From NCBI GenBank assembly GCA_035546855.1, contig DASZVY010000005.1, forward strand, positions 1-64,000: a stretch of 64,000 nucleotides of DNA, read 5' to 3'. The notes under the pieces were generated by a model, which did no database searches, was not told the DNA's origin, and saw only the letters and a program-made list of their open reading frames with translations. Below, piece after piece: positions 34,362 to 43,678 of the stretch. Every line of letters starts with the position of its first letter. Within the stretch, counting starts at the first letter, position 1. This DNA comes from Nitrobacter sp035546855. Lineage in GTDB: Bacteria > Pseudomonadota > Alphaproteobacteria > Rhizobiales > Xanthobacteraceae. A program made the position numbers and the translations under genes.

Positions 34362-36351
34362 GCTTAGCTGGGCAGCGGTTCCGATCGACCAACCGATCCC
34401 CCTGATCGCGGGCGCCGTGGTGCTGGTGGCGATCCTCGCCGTGGTGATCTGGGTCGTCGTTGCAGGCCATCTGCCTTATCTTTGGCGGGAGTGGATTACC
34501 AGCGTTGACCACAAGCGGATCGGCGTCATGTACGTCCTGCTCGCGTCGGTGATGCTGCTGCGCGGCTTCAGCGACGCCATCATGATGCGGGCGCAGCAGG
34601 CGGTGGCGTTCCATTCGCAGGGCTTTCTGCCGCCGGAACACTACAACCAGATATTCTCCGCGCACGGCACCATCATGATCTTCTTCGTCGCGATGCCGTT
34701 CGTGATCGGATTGATGAATCTCGTTGTGCCGCTGCAACTCGGCGTCCGGGACGTCGCGTTTCCGACATTGAATTCCGTCGGCTTCTGGCTCACCGCGACG
34801 GGCGCGCTGCTCGTCAATATCTCGCTCGTGGTCGGCGAATTTGCGCGCACCGGCTGGCTACCGTATCCGCCGCTGTCGGAGCTGACCTATTCGCCCGGAG
34901 TGGGCGTCGACTACTATCTGTGGTCCCTTGAGATATCAGGCGTCGGTACGCTGGTTGCCGGCATCAATCTCGTGACGACGGTGCTGAAGATTCGCACCAG
35001 GGGCATGAACTATCTGCGCATGCCGATGTTCTGCTGGACCACGCTCGCCTCGAATCTCCTGATCATCGCAGCGTTCCCGATCCTGACCGCGACGCTCGCG
35101 ATGCTCATCCTTGACCGCTATCTCGGCTTCCACTTCTTTACCAACGAGGCTGGTGGCAACGTGATGATGTTCATGAACCTGATCTGGGCCTGGGGGCACC
35201 CGGAAGTCTACATCCTGGTCCTCCCGGCGTTCGGGATTTTCTCGGAAGTCGTCTCGACCTTTTCCGGCAAGCCGCTGTTCGGTTATCGCTCGATGGTGCT
35301 GGCCACCATGGCGATTTGCATCATCTCCTTCATGGTCTGGTTGCACCACTTCTTCACCATGGGCGCGGGGCCCAACGTCAACGCAATTTTCGGCATTGCG
35401 AGCATGATCATCGCGGTGCCGACCGGCGTGAAGATCTACAATTGGCTGTTCACGATGTACGGCGGCCGCATCCGCTTCGCGACGCCGATGATGTGGTCGA
35501 TCGGCTTCATGGTGACGTTCATTATCGGCGGATTGACGGGCGTGTTGGTCGCGGTGCCGCCGGCCGACTTCCTGCTGCACAACAGCCTGTTCCTGGTTGC
35601 TCATTTCCATAACGTGATCATCGGCGGCGTACTGTTCGGCGCCTTCGCCGGCTATACCTACTGGTTTCCGAAGGCATTCGGCTTCCGATTGCATGAGGGA
35701 CTCGGCAAGGCCGCGTTCTGGTGCTGGCTGATCGGGTTTTACGTTGCCTTCATGCCGCTTTATGCGGCCGGCTTCCTTGGCATGACGCGGCGCATGCAGC
35801 ACTACGACGTGCCGGAATGGCGGCCATGGCTGATGATCGCCGGCGCGGGTGCGGTCATTATCCTGGCCGGGATCATCTTCCAGATCGCACAGCTCGTCTA
35901 CAGTATCCGTCATCGCGAGGAGTTGCGCGACCGGACCGGCGATCCCTGGGACGGACGCTCGCTGGAGTGGGCCACGGCATCGCCGCCTCCGGTGTTTAAT
36001 TTTGCCGTGCTGCCCCATGTCGCCGGCGAGGATGCTTATTGGGCCATGAAGGCGAAGGCCAAGGAGCAGCCGCGCCACGAGGAGCCCGACTACAAGCCGA
36101 TCGAGCTGCCGCGCAATTCTCCAACCGGCTTCGTATGCGCTTTCTTCGCGACCATCATGGGGTTCGCGCTGATCTGGCATATCTGGTGGATGGTGATTGC
36201 AGGCTTCATCGGCGCTTTTGCTACCTTCGTTGCGTTCGCCTGGCGCGACCATGACGAATACGAAATTCCCGCTGACGAGGTGGCGCGGGTCGACCGCGTC
36301 AACCTTGCGGAACGCCGCAATCTCGTCACTGCGGCGGAGAGCGTACGATGA
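34351..36351 (+). CDS. cyoB: Quinol oxidase subunit I
   Basis: A 666-aa heme-copper oxidase catalytic subunit of A type. Visible motifs are SAHGTIMIFF (low-spin heme His), WAWGHPEVYILVLPAFG (CuB His plus cross-linked Tyr and the K channel), WLHHFFTMG (two CuB His) and AHFHNVIIGG (heme His pair). It reduces O2 to water and pumps protons, using quinol. The stop overlaps the cyoC start. Confidence 0.96.
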   Translation: MFGKLSWAAVPIDQPIPLIAGAVVLVAILAVVIWVVVAGHLPYLWREWITSVDHKRIGVMYVLLASVMLLRGFSDAIMMRAQQAVAFHSQGFLPPEHYNQIFSAHGTIMIFFVAMPFVIGLMNLVVPLQLGVRDVAFPTLNSVGFWLTATGALLVNISLVVGEFARTGWLPYPPLSELTYSPGVGVDYYLWSLEISGVGTLVAGINLVTTVLKIRTRGMNYLRMPMFCWTTLASNLLIIAAFPILTATLAMLILDRYLGFHFFTNEAGGNVMMFMNLIWAWGHPEVYILVLPAFGIFSEVVSTFSGKPLFGYRSMVLATMAICIISFMVWLHHFFTMGAGPNVNAIFGIASMIIAVPTGVKIYNWLFTMYGGRIRFATPMMWSIGFMVTFIIGGLTGVLVAVPPADFLLHNSLFLVAHFHNVIIGGVLFGAFAGYTYWFPKAFGFRLHEGLGKAAFWCWLIGFYVAFMPLYAAGFLGMTRRMQHYDVPEWRPWLMIAGAGAVIILAGIIFQIAQLVYSIRHREELRDRTGDPWDGRSLEWATASPPPVFNFAVLPHVAGEDAYWAMKAKAKEQPRHEEPDYKPIELPRNSPTGFVCAFFATIMGFALIWHIWWMVIAGFIGAFATFVAFAWRDHDEYEIPADEVARVDRVNLAERRNLVTAAESVR

Positions 36352-36989
36352 TGACCACGCTGACCATGACGCAAGGCGGCGAGCGCGATCACCCGGGCTT
36401 GAAGGTGGCGGAGCATGACGGACCCGCGCCGAAGCGGATTGTGACCGCTTACGGGTTCTGGATCTTTCTGCTCAGCGACATGGTGATGTTCTCCTGCTTC
36501 TTCGCTACATTTGCCGTGTTGTCGAAGCAGACGGCAGGCGGACCAAGCGGTGCCGAGCTGTTTGATCTGAAGAGCGTTGCGATCGAGACCGTCTGCTTGT
36601 TGCTGTCGAGCTTTACCTGCGGGATGGCAAGCATCGCCGCCGACGTCCGCAACCGGTTCTGGTTCCAACTCGCGATGGCTGTGACCTGTCTGCTCGGGGT
36701 CGCGTTCCTCTTCATCGAGGTTCGGGAATTTGCCAATCTGGTCGCGCGGGATGCGGGGCCGACGCGCAGTGCATTTCTCTCGGCCTTCTTCACGCTGGTC
36801 GGTTGTCATGGTCTGCACGTCTCCGCCGGCATTCTCTGGCTGCTCACCATGATGGCACAGGTCGTCGCCAAGGGATTCCGCGCCGATATCCAGCGCCGCA
36901 TCATATGCTTCGCGCTGTTCTGGCATGCGCTCGATATCATCTGGGTCGCGGTGTTTTCGGTGGTGTATCTGCTTGGGAGCGCGGCATGA
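36348..36989 (+). CDS. cyoC: Quinol oxidase subunit III
   Basis: A 213-aa subunit III with five hydrophobic segments. Characteristic are YGFWIFLLSDMVMFSCFFA (first helix), the GCHGLHVSAG motif and WHALDIIWVAVFSVVYL at the end. ATG 36348 overlaps the cyoB stop (ATGA). Confidence 0.94.
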   Translation: MMTTLTMTQGGERDHPGLKVAEHDGPAPKRIVTAYGFWIFLLSDMVMFSCFFATFAVLSKQTAGGPSGAELFDLKSVAIETVCLLLSSFTCGMASIAADVRNRFWFQLAMAVTCLLGVAFLFIEVREFANLVARDAGPTRSAFLSAFFTLVGCHGLHVSAGILWLLTMMAQVVAKGFRADIQRRIICFALFWHALDIIWVAVFSVVYLLGSAA

Positions 36990-37375
36990 GTGATCAGTCT
37001 TCCGAACTGCACCAAGTCGACCTTGCGCCTGGCGAAGAAAGCGAAGGTGGGATCGGCATTCGTGTCGTCGGCTATGTCGCCGGCCTCGGCCTCGCGCTGC
37101 TATTGACCGCGACCTCATTCTTTGTCGCCGGCACCGATCTGGTTTGGCAGCCCAGCATTCCCGTGGCGATCGTTGTGCTCGCGATCGCGCAGATGGGTGT
37201 GCATGTGGTGTTCTTCCTTCACATCACCACCGGGCCGGACAATACCAATAACGTGATGGCGCTGTTCTTCGGCATCCTCGTCATCGTGCTGGTGATCGGG
37301 GGGTCGCTCTGGATCATGGAGAACCTCAATCACAACATGATGCCGATGAACCAGATCATGCAGATGCAGCAATAG
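36986..37375 (+). CDS. cyoD: Quinol oxidase subunit IV
   Basis: A 129-aa subunit IV with three helices (RVVGYVAGLGLALLLTATSF; PVAIVVLAIAQMGVHVVFFL; ALFFGILVIVLVIGGSLWIM). ATG 36986 overlaps the cyoC stop (ATGA). The C-terminus is methionine-rich (NMMPMNQIMQMQ). A heme O synthase gene (cyoE) does not follow. Confidence 0.92.
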   Translation: MSDQSSELHQVDLAPGEESEGGIGIRVVGYVAGLGLALLLTATSFFVAGTDLVWQPSIPVAIVVLAIAQMGVHVVFFLHITTGPDNTNNVMALFFGILVIVLVIGGSLWIMENLNHNMMPMNQIMQMQQ

Positions 37376-37481
37376 CGCTGGCCATATATCTGTCGGATGC
37401 GGCGTTCGGACGTGATGCCTCTCCGGCTGCAGGCGTCCGGGGACGACTTCATTTGCGGCAGGGACACAATTCTGCACCGGG

Positions 37482-37497
37482 GTCACATGGATGTGAC
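37482..37497. promoter_or_regulatory. Candidate operator palindrome
   Basis: GTCACAT-GG-ATGTGAC has perfect 7-bp arms around two bases, and one flank overlaps a repeated GACACAATTC. It lies about 370 bp before the first gene of the catabolic operon. The GntR/UTRA regulator at the operon's far end is the obvious candidate to bind it, which is only an inference. Confidence 0.45.
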
Positions 37498-37821
37498 ACA
37501 ATTCATCACGCCGCGAGCTAGTGTGTCTGAGCCTCAGCGGCTCGCTTAATGGACCCGATTGGGTAATAACAGGGCGAATGTCCGAATCGTCACACGAGGT
37601 TGACTTGCGATCGACGGACTTGATAACTTGTCCGGATATGTCACGATAAATACGAAAGCGTACGGGGGAGACGCAAGCCGGCTCAAGGCCAATCCAATGC
37701 ATTGTCGAGGTTCGTTCCGCGGGAAAGAAGCCGGCGGGGCGAGATTGATGACGTTCGAGAGGGCGGTGTTTGTTTCCAGACGTGGAAGGAGCATCGACGA
37801 CAGGCGCCGTGAGCGCGCAAT

Positions 37822-37850
37822 CAAAATATAAAAGCCGCAAAATATAAAAG
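37822..37850. repeat. 13-bp direct repeat upstream of the binding-protein gene
   Basis: CAAAATATAAAAG occurs at 37822-37834 and 37838-37850, a 16-bp period. It is strikingly AT-rich against the GC-rich surroundings and ends 15 bp before the start codon, so it could be part of an A/U-rich translation enhancer or a regulatory site. Confidence 0.6.
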
Positions 37851-37865
37851 ACATGGGAGGAAAAG

Positions 37866-39050
37866 ATGACAACCACACACCTGCTGCATCGTCTGGCATG
37901 GGCCTCGGGGATGGCCATGCTTTTGTCCTTCATGGCGGCGCCGGGGCAGGCGGCCGACAAGCCGATCCTCATCGGTGCGACGAGCTCGGAAACAGGTCCG
38001 TTCGCGGCCGACGCCGAATATAATCTGAACGGCATGAAGCTCGCGATCGAAGAGGCGAATGCCAAAGGCGGCTGGCTCGGGCGCAAGCTCGACCTCAAGG
38101 TTTATGATGACGAAAGCAAGCCCGGAACGGCCGTGCGGCTCTATACGCGGCTCATCACCGAAGACAAGGCGGACTTGCTCATCGGTCCTTATTCCAGCGG
38201 GATTACACAAGCTATCGCGCCGCTCATGAACAAGCAGCAGTACGCGGTCATCGAGCCGGAGGCTTCGATCCCCACCATCTATGTTCCGGGCAACAAGTGG
38301 AATTTCCAGGGCGTCGCAAGCTCTCTGACCTATCTCGAGGGACTGCTTCCGCTGGCGAAGAAAAACGGCGCAAGCACCGTAGCCGTGCTCGGGCTAAAAT
38401 CCGCATTCACGCTCGCCTGCTACGATGCGCGTATCGCGCAGGCCGAAAAGCTCGGGATGAAGGTCGTTTACAAGACGACATACTCCCTGCCGGAACCCGA
38501 TTTCGCGTCGATGGCGCTGGCGATCAAGAGTGCGCAGCCGGATGTCGTTCTGGGCTGCACGTACTATCCCGACGCCGTCGGTCTCGTGAAAGCCTTCAAA
38601 GCCCAAGGCTTTGCTCCGAAATATTTTGCGGAAACCGTCGGGCCGGTTGCGGCGGCCTTTACCAAGGCGCTTGGTCCGCTCGCCAATGGCATCATTTCGA
38701 ATACGGGATGGTGGCACAATTTCAAGACGCCCGGCAGCAAGGAGTTTGCCGAACACTACAAGGCGATGTTCAAGCAGGATCCCGACTACCACTCCGCCGC
38801 GGGTTACGGAGCGGTCAAGGTGCTCGGCGCCGCCGTGGAAGGCACCAAGTCGCTCGACCAGGACAAGATCCGGGCATGGCTCCACGCGAATACGGTTGAT
38901 ACCGTGCAGGGGCCCTTCAAAGTCGATGCCAACGGCTTGTCCCAGGGATTTAGCCAAAGTCTCGTTCAGATTCAGGACGGGCATCTCAAGCTCGTCACTC
39001 CCGAGGACATGGCTGAGGCGAAGTTGCTTGTGCCATATACCGGTCAGTGA
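37866..39050 (+). CDS. Branched-chain-type ABC transporter binding protein
   Basis: A 394-aa type 1 periplasmic binding protein with a signal peptide (ASGMAMLLSFMAAPGQAA, cut near residue 30) and a mature start PILIGATSSETGPFAADAEY. The ribosome-binding site GGGAGG precedes ATG 37866. It heads the operon that continues with LivH, LivM-LivG and LivF and the acyl-CoA enzymes, so its ligand is probably the substrate of that pathway. Confidence 0.93.
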   Translation: MTTTHLLHRLAWASGMAMLLSFMAAPGQAADKPILIGATSSETGPFAADAEYNLNGMKLAIEEANAKGGWLGRKLDLKVYDDESKPGTAVRLYTRLITEDKADLLIGPYSSGITQAIAPLMNKQQYAVIEPEASIPTIYVPGNKWNFQGVASSLTYLEGLLPLAKKNGASTVAVLGLKSAFTLACYDARIAQAEKLGMKVVYKTTYSLPEPDFASMALAIKSAQPDVVLGCTYYPDAVGLVKAFKAQGFAPKYFAETVGPVAAAFTKALGPLANGIISNTGWWHNFKTPGSKEFAEHYKAMFKQDPDYHSAAGYGAVKVLGAAVEGTKSLDQDKIRAWLHANTVDTVQGPFKVDANGLSQGFSQSLVQIQDGHLKLVTPEDMAEAKLLVPYTGQ

Positions 39051-39139
39051 GGCATTCACCGATTAACGCGAAGGTCGGCTGCGCTCGTCTTTCCCGCCTT
39101 CCGGCGTGAAGACGGGCGTGGTTTGATCTGGGGGACTCC

Positions 39140-40000
39140 ATGCTTGCCGTGCAGTTGCTGATTAACGGGATTTTGCTCGGCGGGACATATGTGCTGATCG
39201 CGCAAAGCCTCAACCTCATCTTTGGCGTCATGCGGGTCGTCAATCTGGCCCATGGCAGCTTTATCGTCATGGCCGGCCTGTTCACGTTCTGGTTTTCGGC
39301 CCGTACCGGGCTAAACCCCCTCATTGTCCTTCCTATCGTTTTTATCGTGAGCTTCATCGTCGGCGGGCTGCTGCAGCCCGTGTTGATCGAGCCTCTCATG
39401 AATCAAGGCCGCAAAGCTGAACTTCTCAGCCTGATGGTCACGTTCGGTCTCGATTACGTCCTGGTGCAGATCGCTCTCCACGTCTGGGGAGCGGACTACG
39501 TCTCTCTGCCCTATCTCCAGAGTACCTGGACCCTGGGAGGCATCACTTTAAGCAAGGCGCTTGTGGTCGTCGGGCTGTTTGCCGTGGCGATCGTCGCGCT
39601 GTTGTATTTCGGGCTCAACTACACATCCTTTGGGAAGTCCTTGCTCGCCGCCTCCCAAAGTCCCGTCGGCGCGGCCTGTTGCGGGATCAACGTTCGCCGG
39701 GTCCGGCTTTTTGCATTTGCGCTAGGCGTTGCGTTAGCATCCTCGGCGGGGACCTTGCTGATCATGATTCTGCCGATGGCCGCGGAATCCGCGGATAACC
39801 TGACGATCCTTGCGTTCGTCATCGTCGCGCTTGGCGGGCTTGGCGAATATGCCGGCGTGACGATCGCTGCGCTTTTGCTCGGCGTGGCCCAATCCCTGGC
39901 TGGATACTTTTTCGGAGGTGATGTCGCAAATGTCTTGCCCTTCGTGATCCTGATAGCGGTGATGTTGTTGTGGCCCCAGGGACTTCGGCGGGCCGCATGA
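39140..40000 (+). CDS. ABC transporter permease, LivH type
   Basis: A 286-aa permease with about eight helices. LLINGILLGGTYVLIAQSLN at the start, CCGINVRRVRLFAFALGVAL (coupling loop) and ALGGLGEYAGVTIAALLLG at the end are typical. Its stop overlaps the start of the LivM-LivG fusion (ATGA). Confidence 0.93.
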   Translation: MLAVQLLINGILLGGTYVLIAQSLNLIFGVMRVVNLAHGSFIVMAGLFTFWFSARTGLNPLIVLPIVFIVSFIVGGLLQPVLIEPLMNQGRKAELLSLMVTFGLDYVLVQIALHVWGADYVSLPYLQSTWTLGGITLSKALVVVGLFAVAIVALLYFGLNYTSFGKSLLAASQSPVGAACCGINVRRVRLFAFALGVALASSAGTLLIMILPMAAESADNLTILAFVIVALGGLGEYAGVTIAALLLGVAQSLAGYFFGGDVANVLPFVILIAVMLLWPQGLRRAA

Positions 40001-41757
40001 TCGGAATGTATTCCGGAAGCAGGAAGGGTCATGTTCCGATGCTGCATACAAATCGGATGAACGTCGGATACCTGCTGACCGCCGCGGCATTTCTGGCCGC
40101 GGCGATCAGCATTCCGGCTTTCGGCTCCGAATACACGGTGCAACTCGCGACCGACATTCTGGGCTTTGTGGCGCTGGGTTACAGTTGGAATCTCATCAGC
40201 GGATTTGCCGGTTACATTTCCTTTGGTCAGGTGTCCTTTTTCGGGCTTGGCGCGTACACGACCGCCGTCCTCGTAAACCACTTCGATATCCCATGGTACG
40301 TCGCGGTGTGTTGCGGCGGCGTCGTGACGGCGATCGTCGCCGCCATCTTCGGTCCGATCATGCTGCGGCTCCGCGGCATTTTATTTGCTCTCGGCATGCT
40401 CGGGCTGGCGCGCATTCTCACAGTCGTGTTCTCGGATTGGGACTACGCCGGCGGAGCCGCCGGAACAACGCTTCCGCCCCAACTCAATCCGAGCGCCGTC
40501 TATATCGGGATGGTGCTGACGGCGTTATGCGCATTTGCGGTGAATGCCTATTTCGCACGTTCAGGCTTTGGCCTCGATGCGATGAGCGTGAGAGAGGATG
40601 AAGACGCTGCCGGTGCGCTGGGCGTGCCGACGAACAAGGTCAAGGTGATTACGTTCATTTTGAGCGCCGTGTTTCCCGGCCTTGTCGGCGGCTTGATTGC
40701 CTGGAACCGGAGCTATCTCGATCCGGCGAGCGCGTTCGATCCGACGCTTGATCTGCAAACCATCGTCTTTACCCTGTTCGGAGGCATCGGGACCCTCTGG
40801 GGGCCGCTGATAGGAACATCTGTCCTGATGTTGATCGGCGAGCAGCTTCTGATTCACTTTTCATCGCTCAAGCTTGCTCTTTATGGTGCGGTGGTCATCG
40901 CGACCGTGCTGATGTTCCCGGGGGGCCTTGTTTCGCTTCTGAATCGGTTCGGCTTCCTCAAACGCAAATTGATCCTGGCGCCTTCCGAGTTGCCGCAAGG
41001 AAGCGTGCCGGCCGCAATCGATCCCGGCCTTGACGCCGGTGCGTCCCTGCTTGAAGTGCGAGACCTCTCGGTCCGCTTCGGCGGACTGCTCGCCCTGGAC
41101 AATGTGTCGTTCAAGCTGCGGCAGGGCGAAACACTCAGCATCATCGGCGCGAATGGAGCCGGCAAGACGACGCTGTTCAATGCCATAACCGGGTTCGTGC
41201 CGCCGAGCAGCGGCGAGATTCTATTTCGCGGCGGCAGCGTATCGGCGCTTCCCGTCATCAGCCGCGTTCGCCTCGGCATGGCGCGAACCTTTCAGATTCC
41301 GCGCCTTCTTTCGGAATTGAGCGTTTGGGAAAATGTCGTTCTCGCGGCGCGGCACGGGCGGCAAAAGCATCAGCCGGTCGAGCACGCAGCATGGGTGCTC
41401 CGCACGGTGGGCCTTGACGAGATGTGGCTTGAGCCCGTCGCCCGGCTCACTCCCGGCCGTCAGCGAGAGCTCGAGCTTGCCCGCGTTCTCGCGCTCCAGC
41501 CCGACCTGGTTTTCCTGGATGAGGTGATGGCGGGAATGACGAAGGAGGAGCAGGAACGGGTGCGCGGCATCATAAGGCGCATGTCGGATTTCGGCGTCGT
41601 CGGGATTGTGTGTGTTGAGCACGTTATCGCGGCCATCGCCGACCTTTCCGACCGGATGCTGGTTCTGGATTTCGGCCGGAAGATCGCCGATAGCAGTCCG
41701 GCAGAGGTTTTGAACGATCCGGTGGTTATCAAGGCCTATCTCGGAGAAGTTCAGTGA
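39997..41757 (+). CDS. LivM-LivG fusion (permease plus ATPase)
   Basis: A 586-aa protein: LivM-type permease (residues about 15-320; YSWNLISGFAGYISFGQVSF) joined to a LivG-type ATPase (about 340-586). The ATPase has Walker A GANGAGKT and Walker B LVFLDEVM, but the signature region reads RLTPGRQREL in place of LSGGQ. The start at 39997 is favoured by overlap with the LivH stop. It has the same architecture as the fusion at 30,724, with different sequence. Confidence 0.92.
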   Translation: MIGMYSGSRKGHVPMLHTNRMNVGYLLTAAAFLAAAISIPAFGSEYTVQLATDILGFVALGYSWNLISGFAGYISFGQVSFFGLGAYTTAVLVNHFDIPWYVAVCCGGVVTAIVAAIFGPIMLRLRGILFALGMLGLARILTVVFSDWDYAGGAAGTTLPPQLNPSAVYIGMVLTALCAFAVNAYFARSGFGLDAMSVREDEDAAGALGVPTNKVKVITFILSAVFPGLVGGLIAWNRSYLDPASAFDPTLDLQTIVFTLFGGIGTLWGPLIGTSVLMLIGEQLLIHFSSLKLALYGAVVIATVLMFPGGLVSLLNRFGFLKRKLILAPSELPQGSVPAAIDPGLDAGASLLEVRDLSVRFGGLLALDNVSFKLRQGETLSIIGANGAGKTTLFNAITGFVPPSSGEILFRGGSVSALPVISRVRLGMARTFQIPRLLSELSVWENVVLAARHGRQKHQPVEHAAWVLRTVGLDEMWLEPVARLTPGRQRELELARVLALQPDLVFLDEVMAGMTKEEQERVRGIIRRMSDFGVVGIVCVEHVIAAIADLSDRMLVLDFGRKIADSSPAEVLNDPVVIKAYLGEVQ

Positions 41758-42503
41758 CACCTGGGAAGTCGCCCGCCGCAGACCTTGTCGCTGACACACC
41801 CGCGTTGACCCTGGAGAACGTCACTGCGGGCATCGGTCCGCTCACCATCCTGCATGACCTGTCGATGGTTGTGCCGGCGAAGAAGATCGTCGTCGTCCTC
41901 GGCGCGAACGGCGCCGGAAAGACGACGTTGTTGCGCACGATCGCGGGCTTGCTGCCGCCTCGTGCCGGGCGCATTTGTCTTTTTGGCGAGCCGATTCACG
42001 GACGCCCGGCCCATCTGGTGACCCGCGCAGGGGTCGGTCACGTCCCAAGCGGCCGGGAATTGTTCCCCCGGCTTTCGGTTGCCGATCATCTTGAGCTTGC
42101 TGGAAAGGTCTCAAGCTCAAGCCGCCGTGTCGAGATCAGGGAACAGCTTCTGGAGATGTTTCCGGTTTTGGCGGAGCGGCTGCGTCAACCGGTCGGGACC
42201 ATGTCCGGTGGCCAGCAGCAGATGGTCGCAATTGCCCGAGCCCTGATGACAGATCCGCGGGTCCTGCTCCTTGACGAGCCATCGACCGGGCTTGCGCCCA
42301 AGGTCGTTATGGCTGTCTTTGAGACGCTACCCGTGCTGCGGGCCCAGGGGGTAAGCGTCATCGTCGCGGAGCAAAGCCTCACCTTGGGATTGTCGCACGC
42401 GGATCAGGCATTCGTTCTGGATCATGGTCGTGTTGTTCTTTCAGGCGCGGCGAGCGAACTGGCGCAGGATCATCGCGTCATCGACACGTATCTCGGCCGG
42501 TAG
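41754..42503 (+). CDS. ABC transporter ATPase, LivF type
   Basis: A 249-aa ATPase with Walker A GANGAGKT, signature MSGGQQQM, Walker B VLLLDEPSTGLAP and an H-loop-like VAEQS. GTG 41754 overlaps the upstream stop (GTGA). It completes the transporter of the catabolic operon. Confidence 0.93.
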   Translation: MTPGKSPAADLVADTPALTLENVTAGIGPLTILHDLSMVVPAKKIVVVLGANGAGKTTLLRTIAGLLPPRAGRICLFGEPIHGRPAHLVTRAGVGHVPSGRELFPRLSVADHLELAGKVSSSSRRVEIREQLLEMFPVLAERLRQPVGTMSGGQQQMVAIARALMTDPRVLLLDEPSTGLAPKVVMAVFETLPVLRAQGVSVIVAEQSLTLGLSHADQAFVLDHGRVVLSGAASELAQDHRVIDTYLGR

Positions 42504-42684
42504 GCGCTACAAGAGCGGCATGCCGAACCATGCGATAGGCACAGTGCAGATACGTCCGCTCGCACCGAATAAACCGGGATGCGGACTTGTACGGATAAGT
42601 TAAGCGCGATAAGCTGATTCCTGTCGATCATGGTGCGAGCTTGGGCGGCAACGTCCGGGCGCGCAGAGAAAAGCGCCGCTGGCG

Positions 42685-43623
42685 ATGCTTCAGATTCCTG
42701 GAACGATTCGGATTGTTGAGGTGGGGCCGCGCGACGGGCTTCAGAGTCTTCCGCGATGGATCGATACCGACGTCAAAGTGCGAATGATCGATCGGCTGAG
42801 TGCCCTTGGGCTTCCGACGATCGAGGTTTCAAGTTTCGCCCACCCGAAGGTGGTGCCGAATTTGAGCGATGCCGAAGAGGTATTTGCGCGTATCCGCCGC
42901 GTGCCGGGCATCGTTTACAGGGGCCTGGTGCCCAACGCTCGGGGCGCGCAGCGTGCCGTTGCCGCGAAGGTCGACGAGATGCTCGGCCTCATGACGCTGA
43001 GCGAGGCCTACACACAAAAAAATCAGAACATGTCGATCGAGCAGGCGATCGACGAAAATCTGCTCGCCTTCAGGATTTCCGACAAGAACTCGCTTCCTTT
43101 TGTCATGGCGCTCGGCATGGCGTTCTGGTGCGCGTATGAGGGGCTGATCCCGGAGGAGCGCGTTCGTGCGGTAGTGGCGCGACTCTACGACGGCGGTGTC
43201 CGCCGGTTCTACCTTGCCGGTTCGCTGGGAATGGAAGACCCGGCGCATGTCAATCGCCTCTTCGGACGGCTCGTCCGGGACTATCCGGGCGCGTCGTTTG
43301 GATTTCACGTCCACAATCTATCGGGGATGGCGACGGCGAATATCGTCGCCGCGCTTGATGCCGGCGTTCATTGGCTCGAGAGCGCCATTTGCGGCATCGG
43401 CGGAGGAATCGCGATGCCAAGGGAACTCGGCGCCGTCGGCAACTTCCCGACCGAAGATCTGATCGCGATGGTGTCCGTCATGGGGATCGAGACCGGTATC
43501 GACCTGGAGCGGGCGATCGAAGCGTCGTCCGATGTAGCGCAGATGCTCGATATCGCGCCACATAGTCACGCCGCTCGGGGCGCTACACGACGGAATGTCA
43601 TGAAGGCAGGGTGCAAAGTTTGA
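42685..43623 (+). CDS. HMG-CoA-lyase-like (HMGL family) enzyme
   Basis: A 312-aa TIM-barrel protein of the DRE-TIM family. The metal and catalytic start VEVGPRDGLQSLP (residues 11-23) and the metal-binding GFHVHNLSGMA (about 211-221) are present. The usual GLGGCPYA loop with the catalytic Cys is here GIGGGIAMPRELGAVGNFPTED (read in part): Gly replaces Cys. The enzyme is therefore probably an aldol-type acyl-CoA lyase with a changed substrate or mechanism, not a true HMG-CoA lyase. A gap of 181 bp separates it from the transporter. Confidence 0.88.
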   Translation: MLQIPGTIRIVEVGPRDGLQSLPRWIDTDVKVRMIDRLSALGLPTIEVSSFAHPKVVPNLSDAEEVFARIRRVPGIVYRGLVPNARGAQRAVAAKVDEMLGLMTLSEAYTQKNQNMSIEQAIDENLLAFRISDKNSLPFVMALGMAFWCAYEGLIPEERVRAVVARLYDGGVRRFYLAGSLGMEDPAHVNRLFGRLVRDYPGASFGFHVHNLSGMATANIVAALDAGVHWLESAICGIGGGIAMPRELGAVGNFPTEDLIAMVSVMGIETGIDLERAIEASSDVAQMLDIAPHSHAARGATRRNVMKAGCKV

Positions 43624-43678
43624 CGCGCCGCTCCTCCCGCGCGGGCCTGCGCCGAACGGACCTTTCGGAGTCTGGTCA

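Larger units (their letters stand above)
37376..37865. other. 490-bp intergenic region before the catabolic operon
   Basis: No protein-coding gene is visible. It contains a 16-bp palindrome (37482-37497), a 10-bp direct repeat GACACAATTC at 37463 and 37495, and a 13-bp direct repeat just upstream of the next gene. It is the likely promoter region of the operon 37.9-49.2 kb. Confidence 0.5.
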
